A stretch of 51,618 nt of DNA, from assembly GCA_900542945.1 (NCBI GenBank), contig UQPI01000008.1:1-51618 (forward strand), read 5' to 3'. How positions within the stretch are numbered: the first letter of the stretch is position 1; the number at the start of each line of letters is the position of its first letter. The stretch is from an uncultured Collinsella sp. Lineage in GTDB: Bacteria; Actinomycetota; Coriobacteriia; Coriobacteriales; Coriobacteriaceae. Positions 31,399-38,806 of the stretch are shown here, one piece after another. The notes beneath the pieces were generated by a model, which was not told the DNA's origin, made no database searches, and saw only the letters and a list, made by a program, of their open reading frames with translations. The position numbers and the translations under genes are program-made.

Positions 31399-31418
31399 TG
31401 TTCTGTTTTGTTTGAATG
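31399..31418. promoter_or_regulatory. DeoR/LacR-like site before lacF
   Basis: TTGTTC-TGTTTT-GTTTGAATG matches the site before the DeoR gene at 23054 (TTGTTC-GTTACT-GTTTGAATG) in both arms and in spacing. Confidence 0.45.
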
Positions 31419-31500
31419 TTAATGTTTCTGTCATACACAACGCAGCGCGTATGCCCGGACGCGATGCTCTCCATTGGTTCATATGTGAAAGGAACGCAAT

Positions 31501-31839
31501 ATGGCAACCAAAGAAGAAATCTCGATGGTTGGATTCGAGATCGTCGCATACGCGGGTGACGCCCAGACTGATCTGCTTGCAGCGCTCGATGCTGCTCGCG
31601 AGGGTGATTTTGAGAAGGCCGAACAGCTGCACAAGGATGCGAGCGATGCACTCATTGGCGCCCACGACACGCAGACCAAGCTGCTTTCGCAGGAGGCCGG
31701 CGGCGGCGAGATGGAGATGACCTTCATCATGGCCCACGCTCAGGACACCCTCATGACCACCATGATCTTGGAGAAGCAGACCCGCTTTACCATCGATGCC
31801 TACAAGCGCATCGCTGAGCTCGAGGCCAAGCTCGCCTAA
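31501..31839 (+). CDS. lacF: Lactose-specific PTS EIIA
   Basis: LacF takes phosphate from HPr and passes it to the IIB domain of LacE. The 112-residue protein is all-helical: SMVGFEIVAYAGDAQTDLLA at the start, then FEKAEQLHKDASDALIGAH, and the phospho-His at residue 79 in FIMAHAQDTLMTT. Length and motif are standard for the lactose/cellobiose IIA family. AAAGGA precedes the ATG. It has its own promoter region with several operator-like sites and ends at a strong terminator. Confidence 0.95.
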   Translation: MATKEEISMVGFEIVAYAGDAQTDLLAALDAAREGDFEKAEQLHKDASDALIGAHDTQTKLLSQEAGGGEMEMTFIMAHAQDTLMTTMILEKQTRFTIDAYKRIAELEAKLA

Positions 31840-31868
31840 CGAACCCTCACAACCTCGTCCCCTTCCAA

Positions 31869-31901
31869 AAACCCTGCCGCTATCCGCGGCAGGGTTTTTT
31901 G
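31869..31901 (+). terminator. Intrinsic terminator after lacF
   Basis: AACCCTGCCGC (31870–31880) pairs with GCGGCAGGGTT (31886–31896) followed by TTTTG. Confidence 0.9.
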
Positions 31902-32007
31902 TATCCCACCTATCTAGGTTGTGGCGAAATAGGGGCCGACAGCCCCAAATGACCCGCTTTTCCCGTCCCCGGAGGATCGGTTGGCAGCGCTCGCCACGAA
32001 ACTGGCT

Positions 32008-32137
32008 CATCTACTACGTTTAACCCGATACCCTCGAACACACCCGCGTTTCATGAAAAATCGCAGGACTTCTACCTGCGGTTTTGTTTTTTCGCTTTGT
32101 GGCATGGTCGGGGATGGGCGGTTAAACGTAGTAGATG
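32008..32137. repeat. Inverted-repeat intergenic element with an internal terminator hairpin
   Basis: CATCTACTACGTTTAACC (32008–32025) and its exact inverted copy GGTTAAACGTAGTAGATG (32120–32137) bracket a hairpin CGCAGG/CCTGCG (32062–32080) that is followed by GTTTTGTTTTTT. No gene lies in this 415-base gap. A similarly built element with CCAAGTGAGTAG arms is at 51358–51480. Confidence 0.7.
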
Positions 32138-32254
32138 GGCCCATTTCATGGCGGGCGGATCATGCAGCAGCTTGTTGCGCCTCCTGCCGTTCGGTTTTTC
32201 GATGGGTGGGTATACTTCCATCCGCAATACAGGCCGGAATGAGGAGGTATCCAA

Positions 32255-33268
32255 ATGCCGGACAACGGATCAATTCAAAAAAGAGACGCGTATGAGATGG
32301 CTCATGGGCGTCCTGTCCAGATAACCGAGCATACGACGGTAACCGAGCTGCAGCCCAGCCTGTCCGATGTCGTGTGCGCAAACAAAAAGCTGCAGATTGG
32401 CTTTATCGTTGCGCTCGTGGTACTGGCCTTGCTGTCGGGCTTTGTGGCTCGTCCGCATTTTGCCGATACCAAGACTTGGGACTCCACCATCGAGGTTATC
32501 GACCAAAAGAAAGGTAACGTACTGGCGCTCACGGCCTCGTGCGTGGCGCTGTCTGCGGGCATTACCGCGCTGCCGGGTGATACGGGAACGCCGGTCGCCG
32601 AGCAGCTCGCGCAGCTTTCGGGTAACCTGGGCATCGTGCTCGCCGTGCTCTACCTCGAGAAATATTTGCTCACGATTTTGTGGTTGGTTGGCTTGGGCAT
32701 CTTAATCCCATTTGCGTTGGTGCTTTTTGCGGTGTCGCTTGGCTTCCACGGGCGCTGGAGCACGAGCGCCGTCCTGCGCCGTGTGGCGACGCGCGTGTTG
32801 GTGGTTGCCGTGATCGGCATGGCGTTGGTGCCTGCAAGCGTATGGGTGTCGCAAAAGGTCGACGAAACGTATCGAGTGAGCATCGAGGCAGCCGAGCAAA
32901 AGGCGGCCGACGCTGCGAGTGCGGCAGATAGCGACAGCTCCAAGGCAAGCAAGAAAAAGACCGAGTCCACAGAGTCCAAGAACGTGCTTGAACAGCTTGC
33001 CGACGGTGCCTCGAGCCTGGTCACGTCGGTAACCAGTGGTGCCAAGCAAATGACCGACGAGATCGTGCAACAGGTGACCGACCTAATTGAAGGCGTCATC
33101 GTGATGATCGTGACCTCGTGCGTTATCCCGCTGCTGGTGCTTGTGGCGTTTCTGTGGCTGGGCCACACCCTGCTGGGGATTGATATCTCCGGTCCCGCGA
33201 ACTATCTGACGGGTCGTTTCTTGAGCGCTCCGTCCAAACATGCCAAGAAGAACAGGCAGTCTGAGTAG
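32255..33268 (+). CDS. Hypothetical multi-pass membrane protein
   Basis: A 337-residue protein with about five hydrophobic segments: residues about 48–66 (IGFIVALVVLALLSGFVA), two adjoining ones at about 125–165 (LGIVLAVLYLEKYLLTILWL onward), one at 180–202 and a long one near 285–310 (VIVMIVTSCVIPLLVLVAFL). A Lys/Ser/Ala-rich loop at about 218–250 looks like a coiled coil or extracellular stalk. GAGGAGG gives a good ribosome site. I do not recognise the family. It lies between lacF and lacA but has terminators on both sides, so it may be unrelated to lactose use. Confidence 0.7.
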   Translation: MPDNGSIQKRDAYEMAHGRPVQITEHTTVTELQPSLSDVVCANKKLQIGFIVALVVLALLSGFVARPHFADTKTWDSTIEVIDQKKGNVLALTASCVALSAGITALPGDTGTPVAEQLAQLSGNLGIVLAVLYLEKYLLTILWLVGLGILIPFALVLFAVSLGFHGRWSTSAVLRRVATRVLVVAVIGMALVPASVWVSQKVDETYRVSIEAAEQKAADAASAADSDSSKASKKKTESTESKNVLEQLADGASSLVTSVTSGAKQMTDEIVQQVTDLIEGVIVMIVTSCVIPLLVLVAFLWLGHTLLGIDISGPANYLTGRFLSAPSKHAKKNRQSE

Positions 33269-33305
33269 CTAAAACAGCTGTATATACCGGGGAATACCGC
33301 CGAAG

Positions 33306-33337
33306 GGGCGGCCGAGACACGTTCTCGGCCGCCCTTT
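33306..33337 (+). terminator. Intrinsic terminator before the lacAB promoter
   Basis: GGGCGGCCGAG (33306–33316) pairs with CTCGGCCGCCC (33324–33334), followed by TTTCTATTTG. Confidence 0.75.
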
Positions 33338-33395
33338 CTATTTGTTGAATACGTGGCAGGCCGGGCCTTTCTCGAGCCCAAACGGTCTGCAATCA

Positions 33396-33484
33396 ACCGT
33401 GAACGGTATTTGTTCAAAAAAGAACAAAGATAAACAAATAATGGTTGCAGTCGCTGTTCGAATGTGTTCAAATAAACATGAACA
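33396..33484. promoter_or_regulatory. Regulatory region of lacAB with three operator types
   Basis: ACCGTGAACGGT (33396–33407) is a perfect palindrome. TTTGTTC-AAAAAA-GAACAAA (33409–33428) is a perfect 7-bp inverted repeat. TGTTC-N10-GAACA (33465–33484) is a third palindrome, matching the TTC-N10-GAA spacing seen before the DeoR gene and lacF. Together they suggest control by a DeoR/LacR-type repressor plus the regulator recognising CCGTGAACGGT. Confidence 0.55.
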
Positions 33485-33578
33485 GTGAAGAACCGCACAT
33501 TCAGATGCCCGGACCTGAACGCGATTCAACACTTCCAAACAGAAACTACGCACCTGCGTATCTCTCAAGGAGGATGTC

Positions 33579-34007
33579 ATGAGGGTTGTAATCGCTTCCG
33601 ATGCCGACGGTATGTCGATGAAGGAGTCCATCAAGGAGATGCTCATCGCCGACGGTCACGAGGTCGTCGACTATTCCGAGACCCCTGCCGCGGACTTTGT
33701 CGATTCCGCGACCGCCGTTGCCAAGGACCTGCTGGAGCACAAGGATTCCCAGGGCTTCGCATTCGATAAGTACGGCGTCGGCTCCTATATGGCCGCCGTC
33801 AAGATCAAGGGCATGGTCGTCGCCAACATTTCCGACGAGCGTTCCGCCTACATGACCCGCGAGCACAACGGCTCGCGCATGGTCACCATGGGCCCGGGCG
33901 TTGTGGGCACCGAGGTCGCCAAGAAGATCGCCCGCGAGTTCCTGCGCGCCCAGTACGCCGGCGGCCGTCACCAGATCCGTGTCGACATGCTCAACAAGAT
34001 GGCCTAA
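33579..34007 (+). CDS. lacA: Galactose-6-phosphate isomerase subunit LacA
   Basis: LacA and LacB together turn galactose-6-phosphate into tagatose-6-phosphate. The 142-residue protein is of the RpiB/LacAB family: MRVVIASDADGMSMKESIKE, VVDYSETPAADFVDSATAVA, KYGVGSYMAAVKIKGMVVAN and the closing YAGGRHQIRVDMLNKM. As in other LacA proteins the catalytic Cys of the RpiB loop is absent (FAFDKYGVGSYM instead of ALCGTGIG), because that residue is supplied by LacB. AAGGAGG lies before the ATG. lacB follows after 63 bases. Confidence 0.93.
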   Translation: MRVVIASDADGMSMKESIKEMLIADGHEVVDYSETPAADFVDSATAVAKDLLEHKDSQGFAFDKYGVGSYMAAVKIKGMVVANISDERSAYMTREHNGSRMVTMGPGVVGTEVAKKIAREFLRAQYAGGRHQIRVDMLNKMA

Positions 34008-34070
34008 CGAGAGCCACCGAGAACTCGAACTTCTACCTCAACTTGTGAATTCAGACGAAAGGACGTTCTG

Positions 34071-34595
34071 ATGAAGAAGACCATCGCAATCGGTTGCGAC
34101 CATATCGTTACGGACGAGAAGATCTATCTGGCCGACCGCCTGGAGCAGGCTGGCTACAAGGTGCTCGACTGTGGCACCTACAGCCACACCCGTACGCACT
34201 ATCCCATCTACGGTAAGGCCGTGGGCAAGGCTGTTGCCAGCGGTAAGGCCGACTTTGGCGTGGCCCTGTGCGGCACCGGCATCGGCATTACCAACGCCGT
34301 CAACAAGGTCCCCGGCGCTCGCTGTGCCCTGGTCCGCGACATGACCTCTGCCCTGTATGCCCGTCGCGAGCTCAACGCCAACATCGTGGGCTTTGGCGGC
34401 AAGATTACCGGCGAGTTCCTGATGGCCGACATCATGCTTGCCTTCCTGGAGGAGCCCTACGAGAAGACCCCCGAGCACGATGCCCTAATCGCCAAGATCG
34501 ACGCTTGCAATAAGGCCGATGCCGAGGCTCAGGCTGACCCGCACTTCTTTGACGAGTTCCTCGAGAAGTGGGACCGCGGCGAATACCACGACTAG
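34071..34595 (+). CDS. lacB: Galactose-6-phosphate isomerase subunit LacB
   Basis: The partner of LacA, 174 residues. It starts KKTIAIGCDHIVTDEKIYLA and has YSHTRTHYPIYGKAVGKAV and the catalytic loop GVALCGTGIGITNAVNKVPG with Cys near residue 67, followed by CALVRDMTSALYARRELNAN. The longer C-terminus (DPHFFDEFLEKWDRGEY) is usual for LacB. GAAAGGAC precedes the ATG. Five bases after its stop begins the first 140-nt structured element, which separates it from lacX copy 2. Confidence 0.94.
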   Translation: MKKTIAIGCDHIVTDEKIYLADRLEQAGYKVLDCGTYSHTRTHYPIYGKAVGKAVASGKADFGVALCGTGIGITNAVNKVPGARCALVRDMTSALYARRELNANIVGFGGKITGEFLMADIMLAFLEEPYEKTPEHDALIAKIDACNKADAEAQADPHFFDEFLEKWDRGEYHD

Positions 34596-34599
34596 TGGG

Positions 34600-34739
34600 G
34601 TTACGCGGTTTTGCCAAACCGCGTAACGGGTCGACGCTGCGAAGCCATCTGGCGGGCAATCTGCCGCTCAGCTTCGACGGCATGACCAGAAGGTCAATGC
34701 CGTCTCGCTTCACGGCACCTTGCCTCGCCAGCTGGCTTC
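34600..34739 (+). ncRNA. 140-nt structured element, copy A (unknown RNA or DNA-hairpin element)
   Basis: P1 is a perfect 12-bp hairpin with loop TGCC (34600–34611 with 34616–34627). After a 13-base linker, P2 pairs GAAGCCA-T-CTGGCG-GGCAA (34641–34659) with TTGCC-T-CGCCAG-C-TGGCTTC (34720–34739), with a bulged T at 34725. Inner helix P2b pairs GCCG (34663–34666) with CGGC (34713–34716). P3 pairs 34676–34687 with 34692–34704, capped by AGAA and with a bulged A at 34696. No T-run follows. Copy B at 36843–36982 has the same length and fold. Confidence 0.7.
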
Positions 34740-34970
34740 TCGCTGATGTCTGAGTGACCTGTGGGGTTACCGCTGTTGTTGCGAAGATTTCTGATACGGC
34801 AAGCTGCTCCGATAACACGTTTGCTTGCTTGGCTTGAGTGCTTCGTTTTGGCGGTACCCGGCATTCTGTAGCTTTTCAATTGACGGCTCGCGTTTCTGTG
34901 AGGGGGCGCGGGCCGGTTTTCTATCAGCCCCACTGACTCGGCGGGCTGGCGTACGAAAGGGAAGGCTCCT

Positions 34971-35852
34971 ATGGAGTTTGTTCTTGATAACGGTTCTATT
35001 CGTGTGGCACTGAGCACGGCTGGCGGATCGTTCACTTCGATTAAAGCCAACGGTCGCGAGTACCTGTGGCAGGGCGATCCTTCGGTCTGGTCGGGCCAGG
35101 CACCCATTTGCTTTCCGATTTGCGGCGGCCTTCGTGATGGCCGCGCGATGACCATGGGTGGCCGCGAGGTCAAGCTTGCCCGCCACGGCTTTGCCCGCAA
35201 GCAGGAGTGGAAGCTCGAGGAGCAGAGCGACAACATGGTTGCGCTGAGCCTAAGCTCTGCCGACCATGCCGAGTTGCTTGAGCAGTACCCGTATCCGTTT
35301 AAGATCGTTGCTCGCTACACGATCGATTCGGAAAAGGTGGCCGTGTCGTACGAGGTGACCAATGAGGGCACCGAGGATATGCCATTCTTTGTGGGTGGTC
35401 ACCCCGGCTTTAAGTGCCCGCTCGACGAGGGCGAGTCCTATGACGACTATGAGCTTCGTTTTGATCAGCGTGAGGCCGCCGAGCTCTGTACTGCCGTTCC
35501 CTCGACGGGCCTGATTGATGTTGAGCATCGCAGTAAGAACCCCATGATCGACCAGAACCTGCCGCTTACCCACGAACTCTTCGACTTCGCGGAGACCATC
35601 TTTGATGTGCTCGAGAGCCGCGTGGTTACGCTGACCAAGAAAACCGAGGACAAGGGCGTGCGCCTGACGTTCCAGGATATGCCGTACCTGATTGTGTGGA
35701 GCAAGCCCGAGGGCGACTTTGTGGCCGTGGAACCGTGGGGCGGCCTGTCTACCTGCTCCGACGAGGACGATATTCTGGAGCACAAGCGTGGCTGCCTGGT
35801 TGCCAAGCCGGGGGAGACCGTCACCCGCGGCTTTGAGATCGAGATCCTTTAA
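34971..35852 (+). CDS. lacX: Aldose 1-epimerase family protein, LacX-like, copy 2
   Basis: A 293-residue LacX-like protein, the same length as copy 1 at 18283–19164 and alike throughout: REYLWQGDPSVWSGQAPICF, KLARHGFARKQEW, PFFVGGHPGFKCPLDEGE and YLIVWSKPEGDFVAVEPWGG are nearly unchanged, including both catalytic-type histidines. Probably it helps anomer conversion of galactose- or tagatose-phosphates. AAAGGGAAGG precedes the ATG. Unlike copy 1 it lies directly behind lacAB, as in classical lac operons, but is separated from lacB by a structured element of 140 bases and a further 230 bases without a gene. lacC copy 2 follows after 53 bases. Confidence 0.87.
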   Translation: MEFVLDNGSIRVALSTAGGSFTSIKANGREYLWQGDPSVWSGQAPICFPICGGLRDGRAMTMGGREVKLARHGFARKQEWKLEEQSDNMVALSLSSADHAELLEQYPYPFKIVARYTIDSEKVAVSYEVTNEGTEDMPFFVGGHPGFKCPLDEGESYDDYELRFDQREAAELCTAVPSTGLIDVEHRSKNPMIDQNLPLTHELFDFAETIFDVLESRVVTLTKKTEDKGVRLTFQDMPYLIVWSKPEGDFVAVEPWGGLSTCSDEDDILEHKRGCLVAKPGETVTRGFEIEIL

Positions 35853-35905
35853 CGAGCTATCGTATGTTTGGGGTGGGTCATGCCGCCCCGGAACAGGAGT
35901 TCAAT

Positions 35906-36841
35906 ATGATTCTGACCGTTACCATGAACCCGTCGATTGATACGCGCTATCAGCTCGACAAGCTGGTCATTGACGACGTTAACCGCGTCACGCCCGAAAA
36001 GACCGCTGGCGGCAAGGGCCTCAACGTGAGCCGTGTGCTGCTGCAACTGGGAGACGACGTGCTCGCGACTGGTCTGCTTGGCGGCCACATGGGTGCCTAT
36101 ATGGCCGAGCTTATGGATGCCGACGGCGTCAAGAACGACTTTGTGCCCATCGCCGGTGAGACGCGCATTTGCCTGAATATTCTGCACGAGGGTAATCAGA
36201 CCGAGCTGCTGGAGAGCGGCCCGCAGATCGCCCCGGCCGAGCTCGAGGCCTTTACGGCCAAGTTCGCCGAGCTCGCGGCGAAGGCGGACGTTGTGACGCT
36301 TTCGGGCTCGCTGCCGCGTGGCGTCGATGCCGGCTACTATGCCGAGCTCGTCAAGATCGCCGAGGAGGCGGGCGCCAAGGTGCTGCTCGACACCTCGGGT
36401 GCATCGCTGGAGGCCGCGCTGGAGTCCGACGCTAAGCCTGAGCTCGTAAAACCCAACCTGACCGAGATTAACGGCCTGCTGGGTACGTCCTTTACGACCG
36501 ATGATGTCGATGCCCTGCGCGAGGCGCTTGCCGCCGATGGCCGCTTTGCCGGTATTCCCTGGGTTGTCGTTTCGATGGGCGCTGCCGGTTCGGTGGGCTT
36601 CCATGAGGGTCGCGCGTTCCGCGCCAAGACGCCCGCGATTGCGGCTGTGAACGCAACGGGTTCCGGCGACTCGACCATCGCCGGTTTTGCGCATGCCATT
36701 GCTGCTGGTGCCGACGACGTCACGGTGCTCAAGACCGCCAATACCTGCGGTAAGCTCAACGCCATGGATCCCAAGACCGGCCACCTGGTCATGGACCGCT
36801 GGGATGAAATCTTCAACAACGTTGAGGTAACTGAGCTTTAA
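35906..36841 (+). CDS. lacC: LacC-like tagatose-6-phosphate kinase, copy 2
   Basis: A PfkB-family kinase of 311 residues, the same length as copy 1 at 19224–20159. It starts MILTVTMNPSIDTRYQLDKL and shows TAGGKGLNVSRVLLQLGDD, TLSGSLPRGVDAGYY, VKPNLTEINGLLG and NATGSGDSTIAGF. The lacAB context makes tagatose-6-phosphate kinase more likely here than fructose-1-phosphate kinase. The start at 35906 with CAGGAG upstream is chosen over an in-frame codon at 35864, because the paralogue begins there. The second structured element starts two bases after its stop. Confidence 0.9.
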   Translation: MILTVTMNPSIDTRYQLDKLVIDDVNRVTPEKTAGGKGLNVSRVLLQLGDDVLATGLLGGHMGAYMAELMDADGVKNDFVPIAGETRICLNILHEGNQTELLESGPQIAPAELEAFTAKFAELAAKADVVTLSGSLPRGVDAGYYAELVKIAEEAGAKVLLDTSGASLEAALESDAKPELVKPNLTEINGLLGTSFTTDDVDALREALAADGRFAGIPWVVVSMGAAGSVGFHEGRAFRAKTPAIAAVNATGSGDSTIAGFAHAIAAGADDVTVLKTANTCGKLNAMDPKTGHLVMDRWDEIFNNVEVTEL

Positions 36842-36842
36842 G

Positions 36843-36982
36843 GTTACGCGGGTTTACCAACCCGCGTAACGGCTCGACGCTGCGCGGGCCGCATTTGGAC
36901 AATCTGACGTTCAACTTCAAGGGCGCGACCAGAAGGTCAGCGCCCTTTCGTTTCACGTCACCTTGTCTCAAATGCGGCCCGC
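36843..36982 (+). ncRNA. 140-nt structured element, copy B
   Basis: P1: 36843–36854 with 36859–36870, loop TACC. P2: 14 bp plus 5 bp, 36884–36902 with 36963–36982, with a bulged T at 36968. P2b: GACGT (36906–36910) with ACGTC (36955–36959). P3: 36919–36930 with 36935–36947, loop AGAA, bulged A at 36939. The outer P2 and P3 stems differ in most positions from copy A yet stay paired, whereas loops, bulges and the linker TCGACGCTGC are kept. It starts two bases after the lacC stop. Confidence 0.7.
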
Positions 36983-37032
36983 TCGCTGTCGTTGCCAAAC
37001 ATCGGCGTCGCCGTGGTTGTCACTTGGGGTAG

Positions 37033-37084
37033 TCATTGGGGACGTTCTTTAATGACTGGTCGTTTAAGAACGTCCCCAATGGCT
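37033..37084. repeat. Long hairpin GAACGTCCCCAATG
   Basis: CATTGGGGACGTTCTTTAA and TTTAAGAACGTCCCCAATG form an almost perfect 18–19-bp stem around about ten bases. One arm of it (TTTAAGAACGTCCCCAATG) also occurs at 21761–21779 before the galM terminator. Confidence 0.7.
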
Positions 37085-37093
37085 ACACTCAAA

Positions 37094-37131
37094 AACGGCG
37101 CCCGTCGGCGATGTTGCCGGCGGGCGCCGTT
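37094..37131 (-). terminator. Terminator after galT
   Basis: AACGGCGCCCGTCGGC (37094–37109) pairs with GCCGGCGGGCGCCGTT (37116–37131); the minus-strand transcript runs into TTTTT. Nearly the same cassette ends galM. Confidence 0.85.
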
Positions 37132-37177
37132 GTCTTGAAGACGAAATAGTCCGTTTTCCTCCGTCCCCAAGGGATCA

Positions 37178-38806
37178 TTACAGTGAGTCGATAAAGCGCT
37201 GCTGGGCGGCGCGGCCGGCTTCGTCCCACTTAAAGACGCCGGCGTTGTCGAGCACGTGGCCAAACACTACGCCGACTTCCTCGTGCAGGATGCCGATGGC
37301 GCTATCCGCCGTAAGCTCGTCGGCGCGGCGGGCATAGACGTCCTCGGCCCATGCGGCATGGCTGCGGCAAAGGTCGTCGCCCTCGAGCGCTGCGGCAAGG
37401 TCGTAGCTGGTATCGGCTTTGGCTGCCAGCAGGTGCTCGCGGACAGCGCCGAGCTCGGGAACCAGGCGCGGCGGAAGAATAGCCAGGCCCATAACCTCGA
37501 TCAGGCCGATGTTCTCCTTCTTAATGTGATGGTACTCGGCATGCGGGTGGAAAACGCCCAGCGGATGCTCGTCGGTCGTGATGTTGCAGCGAAGCGCCAG
37601 GTAGGCCTCGTAAATCTCGCCGCCGGCGTTGCCGCGGGAGTCGACGCGGCGGATGACGGGCGTCACGGTGTTGTGCGCTACGCCGTCGGCCGTGTGCGCG
37701 ATAACGCCCACAGACTCGTCGGTCCACTCGCGCCAGGCGAGGATAATCTTCTCGGCAGCGTCGAGCAGCTGAGCGCGGTCATGCGAGCGCAGGCGCAGCA
37801 CCGAGAGCGGCCACTGCAGCACAGTGCCGGTGACCTGGTCAAAACCGGGCACGCTAAACTGCGAGACCTCGGCGGCATGCATCATGGGGAACTCGTGCGC
37901 GCCGCCCTGGAAGTGGTCGTGCGACAGAATCGAGCCGCCCACGATAGGCAGGTCGGCGTTGGAGCCGATGAAGTAATGCGGGAACAGGTCCACAAAGTCG
38001 AGCAGGCAGGTCAAGCCCTTGCGGTCGACGTGCATCGGACGATGCTCGGAGCTCATGGCAATGCAGTGCTCGTTAAAGTAGGCGTACGGGCTGTACTGGA
38101 AGCCCCAGCGCTCGCCATTAAGCTGAATGGGAATAACGCGTAGGTTCTGGCGGGCGGGGTGGGCGCCGCCGTCGGCTGCGGCGGAGCGTCCCGGGTAGCC
38201 CTCGTTTTCGATGCACAGCTGGCAGGCGGGATACTTCTCGCCCGTGTTCTTTGCGGCGCCGGCGGCAGCGATATCGTGTGGGTCCTTCTCGGGCTTGGAC
38301 AGGTTGATGGTGATCTCGAGGTCGCCCCAGTTGGTGGGGGTGCTCCATTTGATGTTGCGCGCGATGGCGGCACGGCGCACGTAGCCGGCGTCGCAGCACA
38401 GGCCGTAGAACCAGTCGGTTGCGGCGCGGGGCTCGTTGACGCCCATACGTCCGTTGAACTCCTCGTTTACAACCGAAGGCCTCGGCATGAGCGCACCCAT
38501 GATGCGCATGGCGATGCGGTCGCGGCCTGACGCCGTGTCCTCGGCGGCACCGTTGGTAACGGCGGCCTCGGAAAGCGCGGCAAGCGTGCCCTCCAGGTCA
38601 AAGTCGGGGAGTGTATCGGGGTGCAAGAGCGAAATCTTCTCGGTCTTGAGTGCCCAAGCCATGTCGAGTGCGGGGCCCGTAGCGCCGATGCACTCCAGAA
38701 TGGTGTTGTATGCCCAGATGCGATCGTCCTGGCCGATCATCGATCGATGAATGGCGTACTCGATCAGGTTCTGCGCCGCTTCGCGCACGTCAGTCATTAC
38801 AGCCAT
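37178..38806 (-). CDS. galT: Galactose-1-phosphate uridylyltransferase, Gram-positive (class II) type
   Basis: GalT exchanges UDP-glucose and galactose-1-phosphate in the Leloir pathway. The 542-residue protein is the long form found in Firmicutes and some Actinobacteria: MPRPSVVNEEFNG, ATDWFYGLCCDAGYVRRAAI, KWSTPTNWGDLEITINLSKP, CQLCIENEGYPGR, and the nucleotidyl-transfer region GGSILSHDHFQGGAHEFPM with the active His near residue 300. The start at 38806 has AGGGGG about ten bases upstream; ATG at 38797, which overlaps the galK stop as TAATG, is a good alternative. It overlaps galK, so galK–galT is one unit. galE is not nearby. Confidence 0.93.
   Translation of the reverse strand: MAVMTDVREAAQNLIEYAIHRSMIGQDDRIWAYNTILECIGATGPALDMAWALKTEKISLLHPDTLPDFDLEGTLAALSEAAVTNGAAEDTASGRDRIAMRIMGALMPRPSVVNEEFNGRMGVNEPRAATDWFYGLCCDAGYVRRAAIARNIKWSTPTNWGDLEITINLSKPEKDPHDIAAAGAAKNTGEKYPACQLCIENEGYPGRSAAADGGAHPARQNLRVIPIQLNGERWGFQYSPYAYFNEHCIAMSSEHRPMHVDRKGLTCLLDFVDLFPHYFIGSNADLPIVGGSILSHDHFQGGAHEFPMMHAAEVSQFSVPGFDQVTGTVLQWPLSVLRLRSHDRAQLLDAAEKIILAWREWTDESVGVIAHTADGVAHNTVTPVIRRVDSRGNAGGEIYEAYLALRCNITTDEHPLGVFHPHAEYHHIKKENIGLIEVMGLAILPPRLVPELGAVREHLLAAKADTSYDLAAALEGDDLCRSHAAWAEDVYARRADELTADSAIGILHEEVGVVFGHVLDNAGVFKWDEAGRAAQQRFIDSL

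Noticed and set aside
34600..36982. Integron attC sites as an explanation for the two 140-nt elements
   Set aside because: Placement after stop codons and bulged bases are similar, but the outer boxes are in the opposite order (GTT…AAC), there is no integrase, and the genes do not form cassettes.
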